Notes: generated from the sequence alone by a model not told the origin. A stretch of 50,185 nucleotides of DNA from Trachelipus rathkii (GCA_015478945.1 JABUQX010097332.1:1-50185); one strand, 5' to 3'. Shown: positions 10,200 through 22,572, numbered from the stretch's first letter. Program-made: numbers and translations.

Positions 10200-13100
10200 G
10201 CCTCTGAAGTTACCCCTATTAAGTGTATTCAATGTCCACAAATGATCCATTGGTTCTAGGGATGAGTTATTAACATAACCTCTATATGGGTAGAGCAAAG
10301 GGACCGGCCATAAGGCGTACAGCTAATAAGGTATTAGCTCGAACTTGACGCAATTCACTTCGGATTGCGGGCGCGGCCTGATAGGACCCGTGTGAGGCTA
10401 GCTATGGTATCGTTAAAGTAGTTGATTATCGCATGACCGCGGTACACGGAGCTAATAGGGCCGTATTATCTTGCTATATATTCTACTATATTACTGTTCA
10501 AAAGGGAATGAGAAGAGATGGTAATCCAAATGAGGTCAGATGATCTAGTCTACGACTCATTGGCCTCTACTATAGTCGCTTATGAACTGACTTGGTCACT
10601 TACAGCGTGAGTTAAATCCGTCCGAATACGTTATATGATATATAACGTAAACTTTCGTATACACAGCCTACGGTGGTTGTTGTATAGAGTTAGTCGAGCC
10701 CTTATTCGGTCGGACGAGCGACTTGTAGAAGACTTTCTACTTTATATGATTATAAATACAGTGCTGCAAATAGGTTCAAATCACTCTCTAAACTCGTATG
10801 GGTATATAGCCTTAGTTGCTCGGAGAGTATTGACCTTGACTATGCCTATATAGGCATCATTCATATACAAATAATATACAGCTGGCATGAGATGGTAGCT
10901 TAGTGCTGCTTAAAGTATGTATTTCCTCTACGACGAAGCGTATGGTACAGCAGCAACTTGTACGAAAAGTTATTGTTTATGTGTATTGTGACCTTGATAT
11001 TAGGAACCTCGTTAACTAAGTGCTGGAAGGAAATAATAATTATAACTTTGCAACCAACGCTCTGTTCTTTATTATAAAAGGGGAATATCGTTTTAAATTG
11101 AAAATATTTCGCTTAAGTTCCATGACGTTGAGAAGTTGTAATTCCCTGAAGATAATCGCAATAGCTCAGGGTGTAATTTAAGCGATATAAATACGGATTT
11201 CCTGAAATCCAAACTCTGAGAAACTAATATCGTACAGCGATTGTATTGACACATGAGAAAAAGCTCTATTCTATTTCGATAATCAATTATGGTAACTCTC
11301 GAAATTCCCGGCGGGATGCCTGATAATTAGTTAATATGTAGTAGCATTCCGCTTTAAAGGGGAACGAGAGTGGAATTTATACCTCGAGCCCGGCCTAGTA
11401 ATTTATGACATAGAGTACCCTGCTCACACCTACTCTCATCATGTACTAGGTACGAAATGAGGTTTCGCTGGAGGAAAGGAGAGGAGTTTTTCGCTGCGCG
11501 AGATATTTCCATATGAATATGTAGGAAGGTACTCTTAGATAGTAGCATTATCTACGAGCAGTAGTAGCCAGCCGACTACCAATTGTAGATTTTAGTCTGT
11601 ATTGGCCATGTTGAGAGTTAAAAGACAAACTCTATTATTGTCCGATCCGGGTTATCGAGATTCGAAATTGAATAAATTTCTGACTAAGACCAGCGTAGCA
11701 GATTGAATTCCCTGAGAAAACGCATAGCTCATGGGTTGACTTAGCGAAAATACGATTTCGATCCAAACTCTGTGAAATATCTCTGAGCTAGCATGTTGTA
11801 CTGAGTAAAGCTCATCTTTCGACTCGAAGTCTCACTACGTAAGCGTAAGTAGTAATGCTCATAGTTCTGGTAAGGCGAATAGTCCGCTTATAACTCAGCT
11901 TCAAGGGTGAGACGAGAGTTGGTAATCCCTCGTAGCCCGAGCTACCCTTTACGACATGACTTGCTTCTCTCACTTGTACGTTAATAGCATAAAAGGAATT
12001 TCGCTGTGAGATGTGGTGTGAAATGTAGTGAGTATGTTTTTGTACTGCTGATGCGTGAGTAGGGATATGTCCGAGATGACGCATTAATTCTTGGATTAAC
12101 CGCGACTCTTCTAGTATCTTTAGTGAAACACAAGTCTTCATACAGGTAAGCATGAGAATAAAGTTCCTATGCCGTATTTCACAGTCACACATTGCAATGT
12201 TAAGGCGTCGCGTTATTGATGCGATGTAAAGAATAAACTTTTTTTCCGAATCCAGAGTCTAACCACGAAAGCCGGGGAAGGAAGGGACTCACAGATACTC
12301 TTGAGTCTTTGTGAGTCACGCAAGACAGTTTCCTCAGCGCAAAGCAGAGCCTTTATGAATCTTGCTTGTCTTACTGTGAGTACTTGGAATAGATAGATTT
12401 TTTGTGTCGTCTGTGTCTCTTTCTTTCTAGAGATCCTAATTAAGGTCTGCAAGCATAGATTAAGTAAGTGCTAAATTTTGACGCAATCTATATCTGTGAG
12501 TGAACCAGTCTTCTTGCTGGCATTGCCAGAAGGAGACGAAGTATAGTTGTGAGGGTGTTCCGTGCTTTAAACAATTCGAGAGAGGTGTGTTGTTATTTTG
12601 TATACACTGGTGAATCATAAATATCGATTACTTGTGAATATACGAACATATATCTAAGAGTATGTGAAAGACTCATTCATGCGCAATTTCTGTTAAGTAA
12701 TGTTAAACTTTTTTTGCTTGTTAGATGGATATTGTGCATCATTAGCTGACTTTCCATAAGTGACCATATGTAATTATTGCCGTAAAAACCTATCACTAAT
12801 TTAGATTTGTAATAATATCTCATAGAAATACTATAAGGCATTAACTTAATATAGGAGAAAAACAAAAACCTTTCATCCGATATGCTTTCCCCGGTCGAGT
12901 ACAGTGACTTGGAGCTGTGCCGAAGCATTCGACGATCAGCTAAGTACTCTGCATATCGAGGTCTAATACAGCTCAACACAGCCACATTTGAATATCCGAG
13001 AATACACCTCCAGTTGGCTGAGGGGAAGTGCTCAGATGTGTCTTGGTCTGGCAGCTTTAAGTGTATATTTTAGTCGGCTAACGAGCGGATAGTTGCGCTC

Positions 13101-16100
13101 TTGTAAGTCGATGAAGAGGTTTACTGCTTCAAGATTTTTACTATTTATTGTGAGGTAAGACAAAACTGGATCCTGTCTGTGCGCCGTGCTATGTTGTCAC
13201 GTTCCTCTTCATCTCGAGCGATGACATGGAGTGGTATAGCGAGATACTGTGGATATATCTCTTCGAATCTCTCCTGGCATATGTCCTAATGTATCAGAGT
13301 GAGATCACTAGACACAACCTACATTCGATATCACATGTCTGAGGCGAAAGGGTTTTCGAGGGAGCGAAAAAGGTAGCAGAGAGTCTTCACTATGCACTGA
13401 TCTCTAGCTGAATGATTATTTCTCTTTACTGTTGTATAATATAGTCTGAGTGTATTAGAGAATTGCAGTTTCACTTTTATGCTGTGCAAAGTTGATCTCA
13501 GGAACACAGAGTGCAGTTCTGATAACGTGTGCTGATCACATTTAGTGACCTGCCCACGGTAACGAATTTGCCTCTCGACTTTGGATTCCGGTTAGTTGGG
13601 TATTTTCCGAATTTGAAAAAATATAATCGACGTACAGCTTCAACGCGGTTCGCTAAAGATTTTAGAATTAACGCTCATTTGTCAGATCATGCTAGAGGTG
13701 ACTATTGTGCGACAACAAAATCTATATAATTTCGAGATAATTTCTCCTCGAACATTTGAGTGAATATAATCTTATCTATGATCAGCGATATTGTTTGCCG
13801 AGGAAATCTCCTACTCTTTTGTACTCTAAGTCCGGCAGGTATATTACTCTTATGTTACCTATTAGTGCATAGATGTCATTTTCCTAGCTTTTAAACGTTT
13901 TATTATATGAAGGGAACTCTGAGAGTAATTAGATAATTCTTCGAGAGTTAACCCATGTGAGCCCATTTTATTGACATGATGAGTTATCGTGCCATAGTAC
14001 TTCTCTGATGCTATGTAGGAGAAAGGTGGTTTTCGTCAGGTGAGGAAATATGAGATAAGAGAGTATATTTCAGCTGAATCAGACGAGATATACATCAATT
14101 GAGATAAAACATATGAGATTTAGATGAAGGACATTTACATACGTGAATCCGAGCTCGACAAGCTGAGCGAATTACATATGGACCGACCAAACTGGTAAAA
14201 AGAATGGTTTGCCCACATCTGTACGGAGATTTTTTTAGAGAGATAATCGTAATAATTAGAATAAAATATCGCTTATAAGTTCCATGATGATAGATCTTGA
14301 ATTAATTTCTCTCTATATGAGAGTCTCGCTATGTATGACTTACATGGTGACGTTGGCGGAAAATTATACTATTTCAAGAATATACACTAAATAACTAATT
14401 AATATCGGAAATATCTCGCGAGAATGATAAGTATCATCACGAGATAGAATAGCTTCCATCTTAATAATTAACTAACCTCTGATTAATCTGCAGGCGGGTA
14501 AAGTGAGAAAGGTAGTATATTTCGCTTGCGCGAGATAATATATCAATAATAACTACAATTATATTTAAAACAAGATTAATAACATTGAGATTTCGAGTAA
14601 ATAATAATAATAATACTTAATATGCATATTTCTCGACCTGCACATACGATCAAGATAGTCGATCATATATTATCATAATGCCCATACATGAAAGTTAATA
14701 TAAAGTGTATTATGCTCACCTCATTACTCAGGATCCGGGTTTGGTTATATCGTAAATTATATGAAAAATATTAATTCGCTAAAGTCCAGAAGTGAGATGT
14801 GAATTTCCCTGAAGAAACACTCGACACTATAGCTATAAGGGTGAATTGAGGGAAAAATATTACTATTATAGAATTACCAAACCTTTCGGAATATCTCGCG
14901 CGATGATTATCCCACTCTCTCTGGCTATGATATGCTTCGTCACTCTTTTGACTTCTATAAGTTTCCGGCGGTATGTGCGCCTCGCTTACCTCGGCCATGT
15001 TTTTAGCGACCTTCGATATTAATATCCGAGTAGAGACAACGAAGTTTTTACATTAGACTTCCTCGAACAACCCGCGGAAGCCTTTGAGACAATTAGACCT
15101 ATAGACGACACATTCTACCCGATTTCCAAGTCTAGTATAAATAGCGTTCGATATTATGCGTTTTCGAGGAGGAACCGAGGAGAGGAGTTTTCGCTGGCGA
15201 ACTATTGTACTCATTAGATAGACAATAATCCATTCGGCATTCCGTGATAGTGCACTTAACGTTTCTGCTGTTTGCCGGGGTCGCTCGATACAGCGGTCCG
15301 TGAGCATATTGGAGCACAATGCTGCTCATGTGGTATGTATGTTAAGCCTCTTTTAACTCTTTCGGTCTCCAGAAGCTCTTCGTACCTCTTGGGACTATAC
15401 ATCATCGCGCTAAACTCTAGGTACCTGTCTGAGAATCTTTTTTTAAGTATATTCGACTGTAATCTATCCCTTTGTAGTCCCGGCGGGAAGGAAAGGAAGT
15501 TTTCGCTGCGCGAGATTTCCGGTGACCCGGATTGGGGAGGGCATTTCATGGCCGCGCTCGACAGGGCGATCGATAGAATGATGATTCCGGCCTACTATCG
15601 GTTGAACAGATAAAATTCACCTCCTTTGGTCTTTAGGTAAAGGATCGTTAATGATCGATATATATTTGCAAGAAATTTCAGCTCACTCTAGTAGTACCTA
15701 AAGTTCTTTGATTGATTCCTGCGACACGCTAGCATCTAATAGGTGAATACATTTTGTCTAGGTAAATACGATAGTATGTAATTCGATCTCAGTATATATA
15801 TCGGAATATCTCGACTGACGCTTAGTATTATAATAGCTCCACGTAGTAAGCTTCATCTTTCGTAACTCAATTGAGTCCGCTAAGTAGTCTAGGGAAGGGA
15901 GGAGTTATTCGCTGCGACGAGAGATATAATCTACCTATAGTGAATAATAACTGGATTCGGGAAGTAGTATACTAATTTTTCACTCTCGGCCTAGAGCTAG
16001 CTATACTAAGACAATGATGACGATCATAGTAAGTACGTCACCACTCTAGAAAGAGGTTTAGCTCACCTATAACTAGAGTCGGGTTTGGGATTACGAATAA

Positions 16101-16640
16101 TTGAAAATTAGTTCTGACAAAGTCCAGCGGTCGCTGTTGATAATACTCATACTGAGATTTTTAGCATATGCTTCAGGTGACTTATAGCAGGAAAATAACG
16201 ATATTATTCTACGAATCGCTGATAACTTGTGGAAAATCTCCTCACGCGTATTGTTTTGCCTACGTAAGGATAAGTCATCACTCTTATTATCGACCTACTA
16301 TGTAAGTTCCCGGACGAGGAAGGAGAAGGAATGAGTTTTATCGCTGACTAGATAGAGATTTATTCACGTGAAAACCTGTGATACGGGAAGGCATTATTTA
16401 CTCGGTACTAGCCGTACTCTCAGTATATCAAGGGAACGATATTCAATATATAATTGCCGCCCTACGTAAAAGATATCCTCTCGGTCGCAAAAATCACGAC
16501 ATATATTGGAATAAAATCTCGCGCGTTGTTGCCAGAGAAATCTCCTCTTTCCGACCCTGAGTCCCGGCGGGGAGGAGAGGAGGTTTCGCTGCGCGAGAGA
16601 TTTCCTACGTGAAAAGTCTGGATATATATTTACCGAGAAT
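10200..16640. other. rDNA intergenic spacer with degenerate subrepeats
   Basis: Directly downstream of the 28S 3' end and without a gene. Two recurring motifs identify it as repeated spacer. One is a block resembling GAATTCCCTGAGAAAA followed by ATAGCTCAGGGTGAATT (about 11,140, 11,706, 14,800). The other is a purine-rich block ending TTTCGCTGCGCGAGA followed by TTTCC (11,470-11,511, 14,495-14,535, 15,165-15,205, 15,480-15,515, 15,890-15,930, 16,312-16,370, 16,562-16,610). Copies at 11.1-11.8 kb and 15.1-16.6 kb are clearest. The 12.2-13.7 kb stretch shows no obvious repeat. Such arrays commonly carry Pol I enhancer or promoter duplications; no promoter could be recognised here. Frames such as 12,882-13,073 and 15,272-15,613 have no recognisable domain. 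Confidence 0.65.
15475..16615 (+). repeat. Clearest run of spacer subrepeats, irregular period of a few hundred bp
   Basis: The block CCCGGCGGG, a GGAAGGAGAGGAG-like stretch and TCGCTGCGCGAGA recurs starting near 15,478, 15,890, 16,312 and 16,562. Spacing is therefore about 412, 422 and 250 bp. The first and last copies are almost perfect while the middle two contain small insertions. The segment 16,062-16,140 (GGGTTTGG, then AAAGTCCAGCG) repeats sequence at 14,730-14,790 and 11,646-11,690, giving a second landmark of the same unit. Confidence 0.65.
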
Positions 16641-16884
16641 AAACACCGTCACGCAACTCACGGGCAGAGGCCCTAATCAAGGAGGAGGTTGTAATGCAAT
16701 CGTCCGAACAGGAAGAAGCCAAGCCCAAGGGAGAATAGCTCACATTCTAGAGGCCTACATTAACTGGACCGCTCGCTTGTTTGGCGGAGTGGCTCTAACA
16801 CTTTTATATAAATAAATATAACATACCAAAAAAAAAATAAAAAAAAAATTAAATATTCACATATACAAATATAAAAATCACATT

Positions 16885-17386
<502 letters not shown>

Positions 17387-17729
17387 ATTCTCCCTATACT
17401 AAAAAAAAATTTGTCCTTCCCAGGAAGGTCATGGTCTCCTAGGAAAACCACGACCTGTCAGTGGGACCCATCGAGAAAGGTCCTTGGGTTACGCTCTCCT
17501 AACGACTAAATCCGCTGGTTGGCCAGGCCCATCTCGAAGCCGGGAAGTTTTCCCATTAGTAGCAAAGCACGCTACCAATGTACTCAATAACGTCTGAATG
17601 GGACGGAGCTAGAATTAATAGAGAATAGTTCATATTCTCTCACTCTACCCAGTCTCGAACCTGGACCCTTTCGCTTGCTAGGCGAGTGCTCCACCTCTTA
17701 GCTAGGAGTGCTCCTATTCTCCCTATACT
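17387..17729 (-). mobile_element. tRNA-Ala-derived SINE with 14-bp target-site duplication
   Basis: A short non-autonomous retroposon of about 315 bp (17,401-17,715), read on the minus strand. The head folds as a tRNA-Ala(AGC)-like sequence: the A box TAGCTAAGAGG is the complement of 17,694-17,704, the anticodon AGC lies at 17,677-17,679 in a 7-base loop, and the B box GGTTCGAGACT is the complement of 17,651-17,661. These form an internal Pol III promoter. A body of about 240 bp follows, and the element ends in a run of nine T on its own sense strand. Perfect 14-bp direct repeats ATTCTCCCTATACT flank it at 17,387-17,400 and 17,716-17,729, the mark of LINE-assisted insertion. A noisier mirrored copy lies at 45,236-45,625. 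The SINE family name is not known to me. Confidence 0.88.
17651..17704 (-). promoter_or_regulatory. Pol III internal promoter (A and B boxes) of the SINE
   Basis: A box TAGCTAAGAGG (complement of 17,694-17,704) and B box GGTTCGAGACT (complement of 17,651-17,661) are spaced as in a tRNA gene. The anticodon stem CTCGC/GCGAA is one pair short of perfect. This is a SINE head, not a functional tRNA gene, because the acceptor stem is not closed. Confidence 0.8.
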
Positions 17730-18039
17730 ATCGTTATTAAAATGATACTGCACTTCTTAACTATTTTGTGCCATACCTAATACTTGGTGTAGAACTCTTG
17801 AAACTCGTCATTCCAAATATTTTCAACCTTTCTTTGTCAAGCTCTTTGATCCCTAGACATAATCTCTATGCTCATTCTTCAAAGTCTGAAAACTCTTTCT
17901 TCTATTTCTCTACTTTTTTGACTTTCATTCAAGTATCGGCTATGTAACCCCTTAAATTGAACTTAGGAGTGGAATACACCACAACTCTGGAGATTTATGT
18001 GGGTCCCTGGCCGTTTCCAGATTAAAAATCTGTATAATT
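17730..18039. other. Unassigned inverted-repeat sequence, no gene
   Basis: Sequence between the SINE and the 220-bp domain. It is matched in mirror by about 44,725-45,230: for example the run ACTAATACTTGGTGTA-like at 17,780 pairs with about 45,130, and the CAATTTAAGG complement pairs with about 44,865. No coding frame or known family was recognised. Confidence 0.6.
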
Positions 18040-18262
18040 TCATTTGAAGAAAAAGAGGGTTAGTGACTTTAATAATAATCGTCTCATTCATTAGAGAGAC
18101 GGGTGTGGAAATCCTCAAAACTCAAGCAAGATACTTATGTTGAAGTATATTTAAACCTTCGACTTTTCCCAAAAACTGAAAGTCTTTTGATTGGTTAAAA
18201 GCAAAGCTTATAATTATCACCTTCTTGGGTAAATACTCTTTGCTCCCTTTAGAGACAGTGAC
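18040..18262 (-). repeat. 220-bp dispersed domain, copy 1
   Basis: A domain of about 220 bp that always borders a (TA)n tract. Shared landmarks, read away from the tract, are GGGAGCAAAGAG, CCAAGAGGTGATTATTAT, CCAGTTATTGG-like, a GGTTTAAA box, AGTGTCTCGATGGAG-like, and GACGATTATTAAAGTCACTAA. This copy is oriented opposite to copy 2 (22,131-22,350), so the two flank the LINE as a terminal inverted repeat. Its counterpart in the other arm is 44,490-44,720. Confidence 0.7.
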
Positions 18263-18268
18263 AATATA

Positions 18269-18299
<31 letters not shown>

Positions 18300-18333
18300 C
18301 TATATAATATATATAATATATAAGATATATTAT

Positions 18334-18378
<45 letters not shown>

Positions 18379-18475
18379 TATATATATATATTATAATTTA
18401 TATATATATAGATATATTATATATATACTATATATATATATTAATATTATTATAGATATATTATATATGATTATT
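18262..18475. repeat. (TA)n microsatellite
   Basis: About 210 bp of TATATA with occasional extra A or T, between the 220-bp domain and the LINE 5' region. Confidence 0.9.
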
Positions 18476-18479
18476 ATTA

Positions 18480-21400
18480 TTAATAGAGGGAGTACACGCA
18501 TACTTCGAAGCGATGAAAAATTACCTCCATTTTTAATGTGTGCGTCTTTCTCTTTTGCGTTCAAATTCTTCACACACTTATTCCTCGCAGGCAACATTAT
18601 GCCACCATTATCCACATATCAGTATACACTACTCTTCTAGATACCCTTTGAGGAATCCCTACTACTCATATCCTTGTTGTGGGGAGAAAGAATTGCCCAA
18701 TGTATGTCCTGCGTGTCGTAGGAGCCAACTAAGGACGGTTGATAGTTGGGTGGGCTTGGCCTACAACCATCTATTTTTTGCCGGAATGCTAATGCAGGCT
18801 CGGAGAGGGTCGTGATCGCCGAAACGGGCCTTCTATCTTTCGGCGAAATGTAATGAATCGTATGGGTACTGGAATGTCAAGGAATAAATGGTGAGGAGAA
18901 GAGGGAGAGAGGTGATGGATGTATGTTTGAAAGGGCAAATTTGATTTCTCGCTGTGACTGAAACAAAATGAAGGAAACGAGAAATTGAGTGGTGTTTGGT
19001 GTGAAATTGGGTGTGCTTGGTTGGAATGAATGAGAGTGAAGAGAAGGAGTTGCAATTTTGATGAGTGACCTGTGGTACGAAGCTATGGTAGACTGATGTG
19101 TGTGAGGTCCTTAGAATTTAATGGTTAATTGTGAGTTTGAAAAGGGTCAGGATGTGTGGTGTGCAGTATGGATCCATCTGAGGAAACGTGAGAGAGTCGA
19201 TTTTTTGGGTAATCTGGAATGATGTTCTGGATGGGTGAGGAGGAGCTTCAGATTGATAGTTTTTGGGGACCTGAATGGTTGGTATTGAGCAAGCAGTGGC
19301 TGGCAATCGGGTGGGAGATATTTGGAGGAAGAAAAGGAAAATGGTAGGAAGGTGATTGGATTTCTGTGAAGAGGAGGTATGTGTTGTAAGTAATACTTTT
19401 TTAAAACACAAGAGTATTCAGTATACTAGAGTTGATGTAGTACAGATGGTATCGACGTCCCTAGATCATTGACATGATGTGTGGGTGAAGAAGGGGAAGG
19501 CTGAAATATGTCTTTCGAATATAAACCATTGAGGGTAACGGCTGAGAGCTAACAGATCACTTATGTTGTTCAGAAAATTAAGTTAGTGGGCGTTTGGATG
19601 GAGGAAGGTGATACGAAGGAAGTAGGTAAAAATTTAAGAGTGAGAAGTTAAGTGAGAAAAGTAATTAAAATAGTATGTAAGAGCGCTCGCCACTAAAACG
19701 TTGAATGTGAACGAGTTGAGAACTGAACAAAATCTGGGGGGCAATGAAGAGCATTGATTAGTAGTTGCGAAAGGAAGTATGGGGTTGTGCATAAAGTAAG
19801 GAAGTAAGAATTGTTAACAGTAAGTGGTGGATGTCTCATAAGCGTTTTAAAGGTAAAAAACGAAGCTTGGATTGAATTACTAAAAGCAATGATGAAAGAC
19901 GTCAAAAGAAGATGCTTGGAAGTGTTATAGGAGGAAAAAAAGAAATAGCTAAAAGGTGCATACCTAGAGGAAAACAAGAGGTAAATGAACAGTTTGGAAG
20001 GAGTTTGAATGGGGACTTACAAGGGAATAGGAAAGCTCTTCTGGAAGGAAGCCGAAAGGTTAAGAAGAGATAAGGGGAATCTGCTTAGATTATGAATAGA
20101 GATGGTGCTTTTGTTAACTGATGAAATGGGTGTGAGGGAGTGTGGAAAGAACACTTCAAATATGGCACAATATTAACAGTAATGAAAAAGTGATAGTGAA
20201 TGTGTGTGTGGGTTTGATGGTTGAAGAAGGAATAGGTATTTTGGGATGAGGTTGTAGTAAGAGGAGGTAATGGGTAGAAGAAAAGTGAAGAATGGTAAAT
20301 CTGCAGTTATAGATTGAATACTGGTGAAATGATCAAAGAACGGAGCGAGATGTTGATTGATTGGATTTGGAAGTTGTGTAATAAAGCGTTTATAGAGTAT
20401 AGTTCCAAGGGATTGAGGAGGGCAGTATACCCTTATATAAGGTAAGGAGAATAAGGGGAACTTGTAAAATTTATAGGGGAATAAAGTTTACTTGGTGTTG
20501 TAGGGACGTATATGCTGGTTATTTTGGTCGAAAGAGATGCGTGGTGACTGAAGGACTGCATTGTGAGAAACAAGGTGCGTTGTAGAGAGTTGTGAGGATG
20601 TGTGGATCCAAATTTCTTTTACATTGAAAAAATGATGAAGAATGAGAGAAAGAAGAATAATTTGTATTTAGATGTTTATGGATTTGCAAAGGGTATGGAT
20701 AGAGTTGATAGGGGGTTTAGGCAGTGTTGGTGATATGGTGTTGGTTGGTAGGCTTCTGAATGGAGGTCAAAGTATGTATGACGAGTGACGTGTGTAAGGA
20801 AATAAACGGTGTCAAGGTGATTGGTTAGGATTAACAGCGGAGTAAGACAGGGTTGTGTTATGTTTCCTTGGTTATTCAATTTGTCATTATGGATGGGGTA
20901 TGAAAGAATTGAGGTGGGGATGGTAGCGGAAGGTTTTAGAATGAGAATGGAGATGAGGTGGGGGTGCGCCTACCTATTATATGCGGTATTTGGTTCTGGT
21001 GGCGAATCTGAAGAGGTTTGAGAGGATTGGTAGAAGATTTGGCGGGTGTGTGTAAGGAGGGGCTTGAAAGTAAACGGGGATAAGAGTAAGTTATGGGTGT
21101 GAGTGAGGACACTCCTCAGTGTGAATTATGTTAGATGGTTGAGCAGCTGGACAAGTGTCTGAGGTTTAAATATTTAGGGTATTGTTGGATGAGAAGGGAA
21201 CGGACGATGCAGAGTGTAGTTAGAAAGTTGTGAATAGGAAAGTGGCTGGTGCATTAAATCGTTTTGTGAAGTAAAGGACTAATCTTGGTGTGCTGGTCTT
21301 ACATGAGAGTATGTTGGTTACCTGTGTTTATTGTAATAGGTAGTGAGACTAGCGTCTGAATAAGAAAAATAGATCTAAAGTTCAATGTGTCAGATGGACA

Positions 21401-21970
21401 ATCTTAGGGGTGATTTAGGTGAAAGAAGAATTGATAAATGGGAATGTAACTTTAGAGGAGAGGTGTGGTGTGAAAAAGGGTAAATAGAGAATTAAATGAA
21501 GTCATGTTGAGATGTTTGTTGTCGATATGAAGATGAATGATAGTCGGTGGTAGCGGATGTATAGTGGCGAGTTGTGTTGGGAACCGACCGGAGACGAAAG
21601 AAAGTGGATTAGTCAGTAAACGATGTTTGAAGGAGAGAATCTGAGTTTGGTAGAGGCGAGAAGAAAGGTGTATAACAGGAGTGAATGGCGGGGATTGTGA
21701 GGGTTGGTTTGTGGCCACCTGGGACAAGTACATGAACCCTTACTTGACGATCTACCATTGTGGGGTCATCGCGTGTCCCATGAAGCTTTCGGTGATTTTT
21801 GCTGACTGCGATGGTTCTCACTATTAAATGGTTTACTGAGGGGGCGGTTAAGGTGTGCTTTCTTTTCCACTTATGTCATGTCTCCTACTGCTTTCTTTTC
21901 CGATGTCGTTAGGCACCTTACTCCCATTCTTGGGAAAATAGAAGCAGTAAAGAAAGAAGAAAGAAAGAAT
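18480..21970 (+). mobile_element. APE-type LINE retrotransposon, frameshifted copy A
   Basis: Non-LTR retrotransposon that would encode an apurinic-like endonuclease and a reverse transcriptase. Endonuclease-like sequence runs from about 19,130 to 19,620, broken over several frames; SNTFLKHKS (near 19,390) and FWNDV-like text are recognisable. Reverse transcriptase follows: the first catalytic motif region (LYLDVYGFAKGMDRVD, near 20,665-20,715), then INSGVRQGCVMFPWLFN (20,827-20,877), then LLYA at about 20,971-20,985, where the expected ADD box is destroyed by small base changes. C-terminal fragments such as VLHESMLV and KKGVNERI-like text continue to about 21,700. The 3' UTR (21,780-21,970) ends in GAAAGAAAGAA before (TA)n. 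At about 3.5 kb it lacks an intact frame. Copy B (39,725-43,170) has frame breaks at different places, which suggests that many of them are sequence errors. It belongs somewhere in the R1/Jockey/CR1/RTE group; the exact clade is uncertain. Confidence 0.85.
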
Positions 21971-21971
21971 T

Positions 21972-22063
21972 ATATTATATATATATATATTTATATATAT
22001 TATTATTATATATATATTATATATATATATATTATATATATATATATATATAATATATATATA

Positions 22064-22108
<45 letters not shown>

Positions 22109-22130
22109 ATAATTATATAAATATATATAT
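21972..22130. repeat. (TA)n microsatellite at the LINE 3' side
   Basis: About 160 bp of TA repeat directly after the LINE 3' UTR and directly before copy 2 of the 220-bp domain. The mirrored tract is 39,536-39,720. Confidence 0.9.
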
Positions 22131-22350
22131 ATATTCATTGTCCGCTTTACGGGAGCGAGAGCATCTTATTTTACCAAGAGGCGTGATTATTATGTACCTC
22201 TGCTTTAAACAAACATGAAGACGTTCCAGTTATTGGGAAACGTCGGGGTTTAAACTTACCTCAGATAAGTGTCTCGATGGGAGTTTTGAGAAATTTCCAA
22301 CATTCCTCTCGTCTAATGAAGGAGACGATTATTAAAGTCACTAACCCTCC
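22131..22350 (+). repeat. 220-bp dispersed domain, copy 2
   Basis: Begins GTCCGCTTTACGGGAGCGAG and includes AAGAGGCGTGATTATTATGT, CCAGTTATTGGGAAACGTCG, GGGTTTAAACTTACC, AAGTGTCTCGATGGGAGTTT and GAGACGATTATTAAAGTCAC. It is the inverse of copy 1 and the mirror of copy 4 (39,331-39,535). Confidence 0.75.
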
Positions 22351-22531
22351 TTTTAAAAAAAATTTGAAAGCATTAACACAAAAAGTAGAATGATGACGTC
22401 ACCAATTTGCTTTTAAGTTTCTCTTAAGGTATTTCTTAAATTTCTGGTCTTGGGTATTTCTTATCTTAGTGCAATCTCGTGATCTACTTGCTTACTTTGG
22501 TTTACTATCTGAATAATCAAGTAAGATTACA

Positions 22532-22572
<41 letters not shown>

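Larger units (their letters stand above)
2930..10200 (+). rRNA. 28S large-subunit rRNA gene, length-inflated
   Basis: Large-subunit rRNA of the cytosolic ribosome. Metazoan 28S core blocks appear in the right order: the AACTAACCAGGATTC-like block near 3,002; GAGTCGGGTTGCTTG-like at 3,284-3,330; D2-like sequence at 3,840-3,960; AGGTCCGTAGCG-like at 4,890-5,010; CATCCGGTAAAG at 5,100-5,118; GACGGTGGCCATGGAAGTCGG-like at 5,440-5,530; the GAGTAGGAG block at 5,700-5,880; TATCCGCAGCAGG-like at 7,390-7,440; AATGTCAAAGTGAAG-like at 8,070-8,275; AAAGATAACGCAGGTGTC at 9,357-9,374; ACAGGGATAA at 9,591-9,600. Arthropod 28S is usually about 4 kb, so this one is almost twice as long. Even invariant helices contain small insertions: the 8,079-8,275 block is about a third longer than expected. 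The last 460 bases are nearly clean. Either the consensus is poor or most of this is a decaying copy. The 5' boundary is approximate. Confidence 0.88.

Noticed and set aside
15272..15613. 113-codon frame as a protein gene
   Set aside because: It crosses a spacer subrepeat (15,478-15,520) that recurs elsewhere without the frame; no domain.
17636..17715. Functional tRNA-Ala gene
   Set aside because: The acceptor stem does not close, and the sequence continues as a SINE body ending in a T-run between target duplications.
18789..19977. Minus-strand frames rich in Ser, Thr and Pro
   Set aside because: Antisense of the LINE, whose reverse transcriptase motifs read on the + strand. The plus-strand frames at 39,975-43,116 are the same artefact for copy B.
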